A stretch of DNA of 64,000 bases from Thermomonas paludicola (GTDB lineage: Bacteria > Pseudomonadota > Gammaproteobacteria > Xanthomonadales > Xanthomonadaceae), in contig NZ_CP093311.1 of assembly GCF_024498955.1 (NCBI RefSeq), forward strand, positions 2,170,001 through 2,234,000. The letters run 5' to 3'. The notes beneath the pieces were generated by a model. The model was given only the letters and a program-made list of their open reading frames with translations, had not been told where the DNA came from and ran no database searches. The translations under genes were made by a program, and so were the position numbers. The stretch's first letter is position 1; every line of letters starts with the position of its first letter. This document shows, piece by piece, positions 1-8,778 of the stretch.

Positions 1-60
1 CTCCCTGTCTCACGCTGCAACGCCCGCCCCCTTCCTCGTCCGATTCCCGGGCAGGCGCCC

Positions 61-91
61 GAAGCCCCGGCCCGTCCACGGCCGGGGCTTC
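61..91. terminator. Hairpin terminator at left edge
   Basis: A perfect 12-bp inverted repeat (61-72 with 80-91) surrounds a 7-base loop and is followed by TTCT on the plus strand. It probably ends a transcript entering from the left of the window. The U tract is short, so it is a moderate call. Confidence 0.5.
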
Positions 92-129
92 TTCTGCCCA
101 GGCCGGGTTGACATCTGCCGCTTCTTGTT

Positions 130-148
130 GATAATGATTCTCATTAGC
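130..148 (+). promoter_or_regulatory. Fur box
   Basis: The stretch GATAATGATTCTCATTAGC matches the classical 19-bp Fur consensus GATAATGATAATCATTATC at 16 of 19 positions (my count). It lies 15 bp upstream of the ATG at 164, where it would overlap the promoter or the transcription start. Iron-dependent repression of the DUF2061 gene is the inference. Confidence 0.75.
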
Positions 149-163
149 AACAAGGAGCTCGCC

Positions 164-367
164 ATGACCAAGACCCTCACCTTCGCCTCCCTGCATTTCT
201 GCGTGGCGTTCTCGGTTGGCTGGCTGCTGACGGGTAGTTTCTGGGTCGGTGGCGCGCTGGCTGTCGTTGAGCCCGCGTGCAATACCGTGGTCTTCCACTT
301 CCACGAAAAACTGTGGAAGCGGATCGAGGCGCGGCGCGCCCAGCCCCATGGGCCGCTTGCCATGTGA
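164..367 (+). CDS. DUF2061 small membrane protein
   Basis: A 67-residue protein matching the DUF2061 pattern: a conserved MTKTLTFASLHF start, a hydrophobic helix around residues 8-28 (FCVAFSVGWLLTG), a second short hydrophobic stretch, then an 'EPACNTVVFHFHEKLW' segment near residues 37-52. The ATG at 164 was chosen because it has AAGGAG at 152-157; an earlier TTG at 125 would overlap the Fur box. The molecular function of DUF2061 proteins is not known to me. The gene stands alone behind a Fur box, which suggests a role under iron limitation. It is convergent with lpdA, 40 bp away. Confidence 0.8.
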   Translation: MTKTLTFASLHFCVAFSVGWLLTGSFWVGGALAVVEPACNTVVFHFHEKLWKRIEARRAQPHGPLAM

Positions 368-407
368 CCCGGCTGCGCCCGCAATCCCGCGGGCGCAGCC
401 GGATGCA

Positions 408-2195
408 TCAGCGCTTTTTCGGGATGTACAGATCGGTGATGGAGCCGTCGAACACCTCGGCCGCCATCCCTACCGACTCGCTCAAGGTCGGATGCGGATG
501 GATGGTGTGGCCGATGTCGTCCACCTCGCAGCCCATTTCGATGGCCAGCGCGATTTCCGCGATCAACTCGCCGGCGTGCACGCCCACTATCCCGCCGCCG
601 ATCACGCGATGGCTGTCCTCGTCGAACACCAGCTTGGTGAAGCCTTCGGTGCGCGACAGGCCGATGGCGCGCCCTGATGCCGCCCACGGGAACTTGCCCA
701 CGCCGATCTTCAGCCCCTTGGCTTTCGCTTCGGCTTCGGTGACCCCGACCCAGGCGATTTCCGGATCGGTGTAGGCCACCGACGGGATCACCCGCGCCAC
801 CCATTCCTTCTTTTCGCCGGCGGCCACTTCCGCCGCCAGCTTGCCCTCGTGGGTGGCCTTGTGCGCCAGCATCGGCTGGCCGACCAGGTCGCCAATGGCG
901 AAGATATGCGGCACGTTGGTGCGCATCTGCGCATCCACCGGGATCAGCCCGCGCTCGCCAACGCGCACGCCGGCCTTGTCGGCATCCAGCTTCGCACCGT
1001 TGGCGCTGCGCCCCACCGATACCAGCACGCGGTCGTAAAGTTTGCCATCGGGAATGCTGTCACCTTCAAACGTGCACGCAATGCCGTTTTTCTGCGCCTT
1101 GGCATCGACGACCCTGGTCTTCAGGTGCACGGCAACGCCCTGCTTCTTCAAACGATCGGCCAGCGGCCTGACCAGATCCGGGTCGGCACCGGGCATCAAT
1201 TGCGGCATGAACTCGACCACCGTCACCTCGCTGCCCAGCGCGCGATAGACCGTCGCCATCTCAAGGCCGATGATGCCGCCGCCCACCACCAGCAGCTTCT
1301 TCGGCACGTCGGCAAGATTCAGCGCATCAGTGGAATCCATCAGCCGCGGGTCATCCCACGGGAACGCCGGCAGCTTCACCGGCTGCGAACCCGCCGCGAT
1401 GATGCAGTTGGAGAACTTCAGCAACTGCGTCTTGCCATCGCTGCCTGCGATCTCCAGCTCGCTGGCCGAGACGAACTTCGCCGTCCCCTGCACCACGCGC
1501 ACCTTGCGCTGCCTGGCCATGCCGGCCAGGCCCTTGGTGAGCTGGCCGACGACCTTGTCCTTGTACTCGCGCAGCTTGTCGATGCTGATCTTCGGCTTGC
1601 CGAAATCCACGCCGTAGTCGCTGGCGTGCGCGGCCTGGTCGATCACGTCGGCCGCGTGCAGCAGCGCCTTCGACGGGATGCAACCGACGTTGAGGCAGAC
1701 GCCGCCGAGGCTGGCGTAGCGCTCGACCAGCACGGTGTCGAGGCCGAGGTCGGCGCTGCGGAACGCGGCGGTGTAGCCGCCGGGGCCGGCGCCGATCACC
1801 ACCAGCGCGCACTCGAAGTCGGCCTTGCGGCCGGACGATGTGGCAGCCTGCGGCGAGGGCGAGGGCGAGGGCGAGGGCGAGGGCGCCGCCGGCTCCAGCG
1901 CAGCGACGGGCGCGACGACCTGCGGCGAGGCCGGTTTCGCTTCGGCCGGCGCTGCCGCCGTTGCCTCGAGCACGGCAATCACGGTGCCTTCCGCGACGGA
2001 ATCGCCCAGCTTCACCTTCAGCGCCTTGATCACGCCATCGGCGGTTGCCGGCACTTCCATGGTGGCCTTGTCAGACTCAAGCGTAACCAGCCCCTGGTCT
2101 TTCTTCACTGCATCGCCCACCGACACCAGCAGCTCGATCACCGGCACGCTGCCGTGGCCGCCAATGTCGGGAACCTTGATTTCGATCTCAGCCAT
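408..2195 (-). CDS. lpdA: Dihydrolipoyl dehydrogenase (E3) with N-terminal lipoyl domain
   Basis: The 595-residue FAD enzyme reoxidises dihydrolipoamide of pyruvate dehydrogenase, passing electrons to NAD. Residues 1-80 form a lipoyl domain with the lipoylation motif ESDKATMEVP (Lys43). A Pro/Ala/Ser linker follows, with five Ser-Pro pairs at 106-115. The flavoprotein begins near 130 (VIGAGPGGYTAAF) and has the redox disulfide GGVCLNVGCIPSK (Cys167, Cys172). An E3 carrying its own lipoyl domain is known in several beta- and gammaproteobacteria. The start is the ATG preceded by AAGGAGG, 10 bp after aceF, with which it forms an operon. The Ser-Pro linker is encoded by a 6-bp tandem repeat. Confidence 0.95.
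   Translation of the reverse strand: MAEIEIKVPDIGGHGSVPVIELLVSVGDAVKKDQGLVTLESDKATMEVPATADGVIKALKVKLGDSVAEGTVIAVLEATAAAPAEAKPASPQVVAPVAALEPAAPSPSPSPSPSPQAATSSGRKADFECALVVIGAGPGGYTAAFRSADLGLDTVLVERYASLGGVCLNVGCIPSKALLHAADVIDQAAHASDYGVDFGKPKISIDKLREYKDKVVGQLTKGLAGMARQRKVRVVQGTAKFVSASELEIAGSDGKTQLLKFSNCIIAAGSQPVKLPAFPWDDPRLMDSTDALNLADVPKKLLVVGGGIIGLEMATVYRALGSEVTVVEFMPQLMPGADPDLVRPLADRLKKQGVAVHLKTRVVDAKAQKNGIACTFEGDSIPDGKLYDRVLVSVGRSANGAKLDADKAGVRVGERGLIPVDAQMRTNVPHIFAIGDLVGQPMLAHKATHEGKLAAEVAAGEKKEWVARVIPSVAYTDPEIAWVGVTEAEAKAKGLKIGVGKFPWAASGRAIGLSRTEGFTKLVFDEDSHRVIGGGIVGVHAGELIAEIALAIEMGCEVDDIGHTIHPHPTLSESVGMAAEVFDGSITDLYIPKKR
1855..1884. repeat. Hexanucleotide tandem repeat in lpdA linker
   Basis: Five perfect copies of GAGGGC (plus strand) lie in tandem and read as repeated TCG-CCC (Ser-Pro) codons in lpdA. 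The unit is a multiple of three, so copy-number change would alter linker length and keep the frame. Confidence 0.9.
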
Positions 2196-2205
2196 CACCG
2201 CCTCC

Positions 2206-3558
2206 TTACAGCATGGCCCGACGCAAGTCGGCCAGCAGTTGCCCAAGATAGCTGGTGAAGCGCGCCGCAGCCGCGCCGTCGATGACGCGATGGTCATAGC
2301 TCAGCGACAGCGGCAAGATCAGGCGCGGTTTGAATTTCTCGCCGTTCCAGACCGGCTTGGTCTCGGACTTGGACACGCCCAGGATCGCCACTTCCGGCGC
2401 ATTGATGATCGGCGTGAACGCGGTGCCGCCGATGCCGCCCAGCGAGCTGATGGTGAAACAGCCGCCCTGCATCTGCTCGGGCTTGAGCTTGCCGTCGCGC
2501 GCCAGCGCGGCCAGTTCGCCCATCTCCCGGGCGATCTCCACCACGCCCTTCTGGTCGGCATCGCGCAGCACCGGCACCACCAGCCCATTCGGCGTATCCG
2601 CCGCAAAGCCGATGTGGAAATACTTCTTCAGGACCAGGTTGTCGCCGTCCAGCGACGCATTGAAGGTCGGGTACTTCTGCAACGCCGTCACGCAGGCCTT
2701 GATCAGGAATGCCAGCATGGTGACCTTGCCTGCCTTGCCGGCGGCGATGGCCTTTGCATTTTCCTGATTCAGCGCCGCGCGCAGGTCCTCCAGTTCGGTG
2801 ATGTCGGCATCGTCGAACTGGGTGACGTGCGGGATCATCGCCCAGTTGCGCGCGAGGTTGGCGCCGGAAATTTTCTGGATGCGCGACAGCGGCGTGCTTT
2901 CGATTTCACCGAACTTGGCGAAATCCACCTTCGGCCACGGGATCAGACTCAGGCCGCCGCCCACGCCTGCCGCCGGCAGGGCAACGCCGCCAGACAGGGC
3001 GCCCTTGACGAAGGCCTGCACGTCCTCCTTGCCGATGCGTCCACCGCGCCCACTGCCAGTCACCTGCAGCAGGTCCACGCCCAACTCGCGCGCATACAGG
3101 CGCACCGCAGGGCTGGCATACGGCACCTTGGCCGGCAGCACCGCGTCGGCTTCGAAACGCATCGGCGGGATTCCCAGCTGGCCGGGTTCGGCCACCGGCG
3201 CGCGCGACGGAACCGGCGCGCCACTCTCGACCATCGCCACCGGGGCCACCGGAGCTGGCGCAGGCACGGGTGGCGCAGCGGTCGCTGCCGCAACCGGATC
3301 GGCTGGCGCCTCGGCTCCGGTCGCCTCGATCACCGCCACCAGCGCGCCCTCGGCCACCGTGTCGCCCAGCTTGACCTTCAGCTCCTTGATCACGCCGGCA
3401 AACGGCGACGGCACTTCCATCGTCGCCTTGTCCGATTCCAGCGTCACCAAGCCCTGATCCTTGGCCACGGTATCGCCAGGCTTGACCAGCAACTCGATGA
3501 CAGGCACATCACCGTGCCCACCGATATCGGGGACGCGCGCTTCTTTCAGCTCGGCCAT
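2206..3558 (-). CDS. aceF: Pyruvate dehydrogenase E2, dihydrolipoamide acetyltransferase
   Basis: This 450-residue core subunit transfers the acetyl group from lipoamide to CoA. One lipoyl domain occupies residues 1-80 (ESDKATMEVP, Lys44). An Ala/Pro-rich linker follows, then a peripheral-subunit-binding domain at about 145-185 (YASPAVRLYARELGVDL). The catalytic domain runs from about 215 to the end, with the active-site DHRVIDG near the C-terminus. E. coli AceF has three lipoyl domains; here there is one, with another on lpdA. The ATG follows GGAG. It is the first gene of aceF-lpdA; a sequence block shared with the aceE upstream region starts 78 bp before the start codon. Confidence 0.96.
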   Translation of the reverse strand: MAELKEARVPDIGGHGDVPVIELLVKPGDTVAKDQGLVTLESDKATMEVPSPFAGVIKELKVKLGDTVAEGALVAVIEATGAEAPADPVAAATAAPPVPAPAPVAPVAMVESGAPVPSRAPVAEPGQLGIPPMRFEADAVLPAKVPYASPAVRLYARELGVDLLQVTGSGRGGRIGKEDVQAFVKGALSGGVALPAAGVGGGLSLIPWPKVDFAKFGEIESTPLSRIQKISGANLARNWAMIPHVTQFDDADITELEDLRAALNQENAKAIAAGKAGKVTMLAFLIKACVTALQKYPTFNASLDGDNLVLKKYFHIGFAADTPNGLVVPVLRDADQKGVVEIAREMGELAALARDGKLKPEQMQGGCFTISSLGGIGGTAFTPIINAPEVAILGVSKSETKPVWNGEKFKPRLILPLSLSYDHRVIDGAAAARFTSYLGQLLADLRRAML

Positions 3559-3635
3559 GGCCGGGACTCCGCAGACTGGAAAGGCCTACGTTGGCACATC
3601 CGCACGCGCACCACAAATCGCAATGCAGCAATTTC

Positions 3636-3655
3636 CATGTTTTACCCGGATATTT
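3636..3655 (-). promoter_or_regulatory. Shared upstream element of the PDH genes (copy 1)
   Basis: On the plus strand this reads CATGTTTTACCCGGATATTT. It is 19/20 identical to 15564-15583 upstream of aceE. It sits 78 bp upstream of the aceF start. An AT-rich TATATAAAATAT stretch on the minus strand overlaps it, so it may be promoter, operator or both. No regulator is assigned. Confidence 0.6.
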
Positions 3656-3729
3656 TATATATGCATCAGGAAAATCACGCGCTCGCAGCAGAATTCCACC
3701 GAGAAAACCAGGTTTTACCCCCACCGAAA

Positions 3730-4671
3730 TCAGGGGTGCTCCGCCTCCATCGGCACGCTGCCCTTCTCGCGATGAAGCAAATACAACCCGCTGCCGATGA
3801 TGATGCCGGCCCCCAGCCAGGTCATCGCATCCGGCAGCACGCCCCACAGCGCGAGATCCAGCGCCACGCCCCAGACCAGAGCGGAATATTCCAGCGGCGC
3901 GATCAGCGAGGCTTCGCCCTGGCGGAATGCTTCGGTGATGGCGTATTGACCCAGCGTGCCGACAATGCCGATGCCGGCCACGATCCAGCCATCCTCACCG
4001 CGCAACGCAACCCGCTCCGGCCATGCCAGGGCGCCCGCGCCCAGCGCCATCAATACCAGCAGCCAGCTCACCATCGCCTGATTGGAGTCGGTGCGCGCCA
4101 GCACCCGCACGGTGATCGCGGAAACCGCATACGCAACAGCCGCCAGCAGCACCGCCAACCCCGCCATCGACAACATGCCTTCGCCACTGGGGCGCAGCAC
4201 CACCAGCACGCCGAGCAGGCCAACACCGATCGCGGTCCAGCGCCGCGGCCCCACGCGCTCGCCCAGAATCGGCACCGACAGCGCCGTGATCAGCAGCGGC
4301 GCCACGAAAAAAATCGAATACGCGGTGGACAGCGGCAGTCGCTTCAACGCATAGACGAAGCTGGCCATCATCATCACGCCCAACGCGCCGCGCAGCAGGT
4401 GCAGCGGCCAACGCACCCGCAGCAGCGGCCGCCAGCCCAACGTCCACAGCGCCCAGGCCAGCACCAGCGGCAGCGACGCCAGCCCGCGCAGCGCCGCCAC
4501 CTGGAGTGGCGGGTAATGCGCCGACAGCAGTTTCAGCCCGGCATCCATCAACGCAAACATGCCCACTGCGGCCAGCATCAGCCAGATACCGCGATGGTGG
4601 GCACTGGAAGGCGGCGATGCGGGGTTCGGCATCGCGCCAGCATGCGGTACGCTGGTCGTTTCGTCACCCAT
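3730..4671 (-). CDS. EamA/DMT-family membrane transporter
   Basis: About 313 residues with roughly ten hydrophobic helices arranged as two EamA repeats, as in drug/metabolite exporters (RhaT/YdcZ/PecM relatives). The start is uncertain: ATG at 4671 or 4632 both precede the first helix (GIWLMLAAVGMFALMDAGLK). The longer choice leaves 10 bp to the divergent yajQ start. The substrate cannot be deduced. The gene is independent of the PDH operon downstream, from which it is separated by about 170 bp. Confidence 0.85.
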   Translation of the reverse strand: MGDETTSVPHAGAMPNPASPPSSAHHRGIWLMLAAVGMFALMDAGLKLLSAHYPPLQVAALRGLASLPLVLAWALWTLGWRPLLRVRWPLHLLRGALGVMMMASFVYALKRLPLSTAYSIFFVAPLLITALSVPILGERVGPRRWTAIGVGLLGVLVVLRPSGEGMLSMAGLAVLLAAVAYAVSAITVRVLARTDSNQAMVSWLLVLMALGAGALAWPERVALRGEDGWIVAGIGIVGTLGQYAITEAFRQGEASLIAPLEYSALVWGVALDLALWGVLPDAMTWLGAGIIIGSGLYLLHREKGSVPMEAEHP

Positions 4672-4681
4672 GCCAATCGCC

Positions 4682-5164
4682 ATGCCTTCCTTCGACATTG
4701 TTTCTGAAGTGGACACCCACGAACTGACCAACGCGGTGGATCAAGCCAACCGCGAGCTCACCACCCGGTTTGATTTCAAGGGCGTGGATGCAAAGTTCGT
4801 CCTTGACGACAGCGTGATTTCGCAATCGGCGCCCAGCGATTTCCAGTTGCAGCAGATGACCGACATCCTGCGCGCGCGGCTGATCGCACGGAAAATCGAC
4901 GTGCGCTGCCTCGAATTCGGCGACGTGGAAACCAATCTGGCCGGCGCGCGCCAGAAGGTCACCGTGAAGCAGGGCATCGAACGCGAACTGGCAAAGAAAC
5001 TGCAGGCAGCGATGAAGGACGCGAAGCTCAAGGTCGATTCGCAGATCAACGGTGACAAGCTGCGCGTCACCGGCAAGAAGCGCGACGACTTGCAGGCGGC
5101 GATGGCGCTGCTGCGCGCCGGCGAGTTTGGCATCCCGCTGCAGTTCGACAATTTCCGCGACTGA
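4682..5164 (+). CDS. yajQ: YajQ-family nucleotide-binding protein
   Basis: A 160-residue protein that is YajQ from end to end, starting MPSFDIVSEVDTHELTNAVD and containing TRFDFKG and RQKVTVKQGIERE. In Xanthomonas the family member XC_3703 has been described as a cyclic di-GMP-binding protein affecting virulence gene expression; extending that to this copy is inference. It is divergent from the EamA transporter with almost no spacer, so the two promoters must overlap the coding starts or each other. Confidence 0.92.
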   Translation: MPSFDIVSEVDTHELTNAVDQANRELTTRFDFKGVDAKFVLDDSVISQSAPSDFQLQQMTDILRARLIARKIDVRCLEFGDVETNLAGARQKVTVKQGIERELAKKLQAAMKDAKLKVDSQINGDKLRVTGKKRDDLQAAMALLRAGEFGIPLQFDNFRD

Positions 5165-5213
5165 TTCCAGATGGCGGCGATGGCCGCGCGCAGCAAGCCG
5201 CGGCGCCCGCCGA

Positions 5214-5918
5214 TCAGCCGCCAGCAAACAGCTGGGCGCGTTCGCCCGCGTCCAGCGCGCGCCATTCGCCGGCAGGCAGCTCGCCCAGCGTCAAGCCGCC
5301 AATTCGCTCGCGATGCAATGCCTGCACATGGTTGCCGACCGCCGCGAACATCCGCCGCACCTGGTGATAGCGACCCTCGTGCAGGGTCAAGCGCGCTTGC
5401 CGCGGACCAAGCAGCGCCAGCTCCGCCGGCAGCAGCGGCGTCTTTTCCTCGTCCAGCATCAGCGTGCCGCTGGCGAAGGTCGCCACTTCGTCGCCACGCA
5501 GGTCTTCCGCCAGCGTCGCCAGGTACACCTTCGACAATTTCGATTTCGGCGCGATGATCCGGTGCAGCAGCTGGCCATCGTCGGTGAGCAGCAGCAGGCC
5601 GGAGGTGTCGCGATCCAGCCGCCCGACGGTGGACAGCACGGGGCTGCGCAGACGGAAGCGCGGAGGCAGCAGGTCGAACACGATGCGGCCGGGATCTTTC
5701 ATCGAGCAGGTGTAGCCGACCGGCTTGTGCAGCATCAGCAGCAATCCCGATGGCGGGTCCAGCGGCTCGCCATCGAGCCGGATCGCGTCGTGGTCCAGCG
5801 GGTCATCGGCATACAACACCTCGCCTGCGGCATCGGTGATGCGGCCCTCGCGGAACATCCACTGCACTTCCTTGCGGCTGCCGTACCCCAGGTTGGCGAT
5901 GTGCTTGACCAGCTTCAT
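5214..5918 (-). CDS. rsuA: 16S rRNA pseudouridine synthase, RsuA family
   Basis: The 234-residue protein has an N-terminal S4-like RNA-binding segment (KLVKHIANLGYGSRKEVQWM, residues 2-21). The catalytic core carries the RsuA/RluB signature GRLDRDTSGLLLLT, whose second Asp is the nucleophile. Its expected reaction is uridine to pseudouridine at position 516 of 16S rRNA. The start overlaps the stop of rsmC by 4 bp (ATGA), so the two rRNA-modifying enzymes are translationally coupled. RluB/RluE/RluF relatives are alternatives, but length and N-terminus favour RsuA. Confidence 0.85.
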   Translation of the reverse strand: MKLVKHIANLGYGSRKEVQWMFREGRITDAAGEVLYADDPLDHDAIRLDGEPLDPPSGLLLMLHKPVGYTCSMKDPGRIVFDLLPPRFRLRSPVLSTVGRLDRDTSGLLLLTDDGQLLHRIIAPKSKLSKVYLATLAEDLRGDEVATFASGTLMLDEEKTPLLPAELALLGPRQARLTLHEGRYHQVRRMFAAVGNHVQALHRERIGGLTLGELPAGEWRALDAGERAQLFAGG

Positions 5919-6967
5919 GCCTTCACCGCCTCGACGATCTTGAAGCCGCCGCCTTGCGCGACGCTGCGCACCTGCGCAAAGCCCGCGCCCAGCGCATCCT
6001 CATAGGGCAGATGGCGATTGGCGACCAGCCACAAGCGCCCACCCGATTTCAGCGCGGCGGCGGCGGCGGCGATGAACGCGCGCCCGATGTCCGGGCGGTC
6101 GCCGCGCCCCAGTGCGTGGAACGGCGGATTGCAGACGATGCCATCGAAGCGCTCCGCCACGCCGGTGGCGACATCCTGCCAATGCAGCTGCACCGGCACG
6201 CGGGCATCGGCAAGATTGGTGCGCGCCAGCGCCAGGGCGCGCGCGTCCGCTTCATACAGGTCAAGCGCCGTGACCTGCGGGCAACGGGCCAGCACCTGCA
6301 TCGACAAGTACCCCCAGCCCGCACCGAAATCGGCGACGCGGCCGCGCAAATCGGCAGGAAGCGCGGCCGCCAGCATCTTTGACGCGGCATCCACCCGATC
6401 CCAGGCAAACACGCCCGGACGACTGGAAAAGCCGCCGCCCGGCACATCGCCGCTGGCGATCCGGCGCGGCACGTCCGCCTGCTGCCAGCGCGCCACCAAC
6501 CCGGCATCGAAAGCAGCCCCCGGCTGGGTCCAGAACACCCGGCAGTGATATTTGCTGGTGACGCTGACGGCACCCGCCAATTGCCGGAGATCGGCTTCGC
6601 GCGATTTCGCGCCTTCATCGTTGGCGACGGCCGCAATCACCGTACCGCCCGGCGCACAGGCAGTGCAGGCGCGGGCCAACAGCGCGCGCGCCTCTTCGCG
6701 CTGGCGTGGCGGCAGGACCAATACCAAGGGATAGCCAGCGGCGGGCAGCGCGTCTTCATCGAGCAGATTGATGCCGATGCGTTCCAGCCGCTGCGCTTCC
6801 GGTTTGAACGGCTGGGTGGCAACAAACGCCTGCGCGCGCACGGCGTGCAAGGCGGCGCCTTCGCGGGCACGCAGGAACAACGCATCCGAGGCCGGCCAAT
6901 GCAGCTGGCCATCAGCGAAGGGATACAGCAGGGCGTCAACGGCGTGATCGCGGGGCATCGGGTTCAT
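5915..6967 (-). CDS. rsmC: 16S rRNA guanine methyltransferase, RsmC-like
   Basis: This 350-residue protein has the two-domain layout of RsmC/RlmG. The N-terminal half is a degenerate methyltransferase-like fold. The C-terminal half starts with RPGVFAWDRVDAASKML near 180 and holds the SAM site VADFGAGWGYLS and the catalytic NPPFH motif of N2-guanine methyltransferases. RsmC modifies G1207 of 16S rRNA; RlmG is the alternative. It is followed by rsuA with a 4-bp overlap. Synthesis starts divergently from the DUF3297 gene. Confidence 0.8.
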   Translation of the reverse strand: MNPMPRDHAVDALLYPFADGQLHWPASDALFLRAREGAALHAVRAQAFVATQPFKPEAQRLERIGINLLDEDALPAAGYPLVLVLPPRQREEARALLARACTACAPGGTVIAAVANDEGAKSREADLRQLAGAVSVTSKYHCRVFWTQPGAAFDAGLVARWQQADVPRRIASGDVPGGGFSSRPGVFAWDRVDAASKMLAAALPADLRGRVADFGAGWGYLSMQVLARCPQVTALDLYEADARALALARTNLADARVPVQLHWQDVATGVAERFDGIVCNPPFHALGRGDRPDIGRAFIAAAAAALKSGGRLWLVANRHLPYEDALGAGFAQVRSVAQGGGFKIVEAVKA

Positions 6968-7029
6968 GTGCGCAGTTTACCGGCGCACAGCAGGTATCCT
7001 GTCGGCTTCACGACCACAAACGCATTCCG

Positions 7030-7302
7030 ATGACCGAACTGCAGACCCCGCCCGACCGCCTCTCCAACGACCCGCGCAGCAAATTCCACGATCCCAGCCT
7101 GCTCGAGCGCGGCATCGGCATCCGTTTCAACGGCATCGAGCGCAACAACGTGGATGAGTACTGCATCAGCGAAGGCTGGGTGCGGGTGCAGGCCGGGCGC
7201 GCGCTGGATCGGCGCGGCATGCCGATGACCATGAAGATCAAGGGCACCGTGGAAGCCTGGTTCCTGGATACCGCAGAGCAAGACAAACCCGCAAGCGAAT
7301 GA
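7030..7302 (+). CDS. DUF3297 family protein
   Basis: A 90-residue soluble protein with the DUF3297 signature: PPDRLSNDPRSKF at the N-terminus, then ERGIGIRFNGIERNNVDEYC and GRALDRRGMPMTMKIKGTVE. The family is common in proteobacteria and has no known function to my knowledge. There is no signal peptide. A divergent promoter is probably shared with rsmC (63-bp gap). Confidence 0.85.
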   Translation: MTELQTPPDRLSNDPRSKFHDPSLLERGIGIRFNGIERNNVDEYCISEGWVRVQAGRALDRRGMPMTMKIKGTVEAWFLDTAEQDKPASE

Positions 7303-7373
7303 GGTTCGCTGCGGTTCATCCAGCGCCGCACTTGCGGATGGATACTCGACTGCACCCCCTCAGGAGACGGCTC

Positions 7374-7934
7374 ATGCGCACCAAGTCACTTGCCCTGTCG
7401 CTCGCACTGGCGTTGGCCACGGCCGGCTGCGCGTCCGCCGGCTCTCCCGGCATGCTGGCGGCCAATGCCCCGCGTGCCTTGCCGGTCTCCGGCCCGGTCA
7501 GCGTGGCCTGGACCGACCCGGCGCAGTTCACCGAAATCAGGGCCAGCGGCAATCGGTTTGCGGCTGAACAGGGCGAATGGCTGACCCAGCTGGCCAAGTA
7601 CATGCGCAAGCAGGCCGAGAAAACCCTGCCCGCCGGCGAAACGCTGGAGCTGACCATCGTCGATATCCAGCGCGCCGGTCGCTACGAGCCGTGGCACGGC
7701 GCAGGTCGGCAGGACGTGCGTTTCATCCGCGACATCTACCCGCCGCGGCTGACGGTGCGTTTCCGCGAAGTGGATGCCAGCGGCACGCTGGTGGCCGAAG
7801 GCGAGCGCAAGATCACCGACCCGGCCTTCCTGCTCAATGCCTCGCCGATCAACGACAACGACCCGCTGCGTTACGAAAAGCGCATGATCGACAGCTGGCT
7901 GCGCCGCGACTTCAACCGCACTGCCGCGCGCTGA
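7374..7934 (+). CDS. DUF3016 family putative lipoprotein
   Basis: 186 residues with a lipoprotein signal (MRTKSLALSLALALATAGC, Cys19), then the DUF3016 domain: VSVAWTDPAQFTEIR, the basic 'RQDVRFIRDIYPPRLTVRFR' block and an 'ASPINDNDPLRYEKRMIDSW' end. The ATG was chosen for its AGGAGA at 7362-7367. Its role is unknown; export to the envelope is predicted. It is followed by a hairpin terminator. Confidence 0.85.
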   Translation: MRTKSLALSLALALATAGCASAGSPGMLAANAPRALPVSGPVSVAWTDPAQFTEIRASGNRFAAEQGEWLTQLAKYMRKQAEKTLPAGETLELTIVDIQRAGRYEPWHGAGRQDVRFIRDIYPPRLTVRFREVDASGTLVAEGERKITDPAFLLNASPINDNDPLRYEKRMIDSWLRRDFNRTAAR

Positions 7935-7959
7935 GAAGACGCGCAGCAGGCCCGACAGA

Positions 7960-7981
7960 GAAGCCGCCATTGGGCGGCTTC
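7960..7981 (+). terminator. Terminator after DUF3016 gene
   Basis: GAAGCCGCC (7960-7968) pairs with GGCGGCTTC (7973-7981) around a 4-base loop, followed by GTCGTTTC. It lies 25 bp after the stop codon. The U tract is weak. Confidence 0.55.
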
Positions 7982-8102
7982 GTCGTTTCAGGCCGCCGCA
8001 TGGGCCACGCCGCGGCTTCAGGGTCATGGCCCAGCCAGCCGGCGCCCTCGAAGCGGACGCACGCATGGCAGCGGCACGCCCCTGCGGCACGCAAGCGTTG
8101 CG

Positions 8103-8510
8103 TTACTGCTGCGGCACCTGCGAGGCGTCGATGTGGAACACGCCCCACTGATGGCCGTCGAGATCGACGAAGGCCCACGAGTACATGAAGCCCAGATCCT
8201 CCGGGTCATGGCCTTCGGTCGCGCCGGCCGCGATCGCCTTGCGCACCAGTTCATCCACCTCCGCCCGGCTGTCCAGCGACAGCGAGAACAGCGCTTCGGT
8301 GGCCTTGCGCGGATCGGTGATCGGCACCTTGGACAAGGTGGAGAAGAACGACTCGGCCACCAGCATCACGCTGGTGTTGTCGTTGATGACCAGCGCGGCG
8401 CCGTTGTCGCTGGTGAACTGCGGATTGAACGAGAAGCCGAGCGCTTCGAAGAAATCGACGCTGCGATCCAGATCCTTCACCGGCAAGGTGACGTAAAGGT
8501 TGCGGGGCAT
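8103..8510 (-). CDS. VOC (glyoxalase/bleomycin-resistance fold) protein
   Basis: A 135-residue vicinal-oxygen-chelate protein: MPRNLYVTLPVKDLDRSVDFF at the start and FVDLDGHQWGVFHID at the end mark the two beta-alpha-beta-beta-beta modules. It resembles the 'lactoylglutathione lyase-like' proteins of unknown substrate and not true GloA, which is present at 44154-44573. The start has AAGGA a few bases upstream. It is convergent with the DUF3016 gene. Confidence 0.85.
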   Translation of the reverse strand: MPRNLYVTLPVKDLDRSVDFFEALGFSFNPQFTSDNGAALVINDNTSVMLVAESFFSTLSKVPITDPRKATEALFSLSLDSRAEVDELVRKAIAAGATEGHDPEDLGFMYSWAFVDLDGHQWGVFHIDASQVPQQ

Positions 8511-8778
8511 GGGATGTCCTTTCTGATCTAGTGAGGAATGGGCGGCTCAGCCCGACGAACGCTTCATGATGGCGGTGTTCATGCCGTGATTCGAAAATGT
8601 CAGAAGGCCTGGTCGGAGGTCAATGGCCCGGCCGCTCGTGCGCGGCATGCAGGCGGTGCGCGGGCGGGCGGCGCAGCCTGGGCTGCGGGAAACCCTGACG
8701 AAAATCCGCGCCGCGCGCCGACGGCGGCGGCATGGCGGATGCGCGAGCCTGCTGCCATCGCCCGCATCGAGTGCCGCC

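Noticed and set aside
1825-4707. Very long open frame antisense to lpdA and aceF
   Set aside because: It is an artefact of the high GC content and the codon structure of the genes on the other strand; it has no ribosome site and its low-complexity Arg/His/Gln composition is typical of shadow frames.
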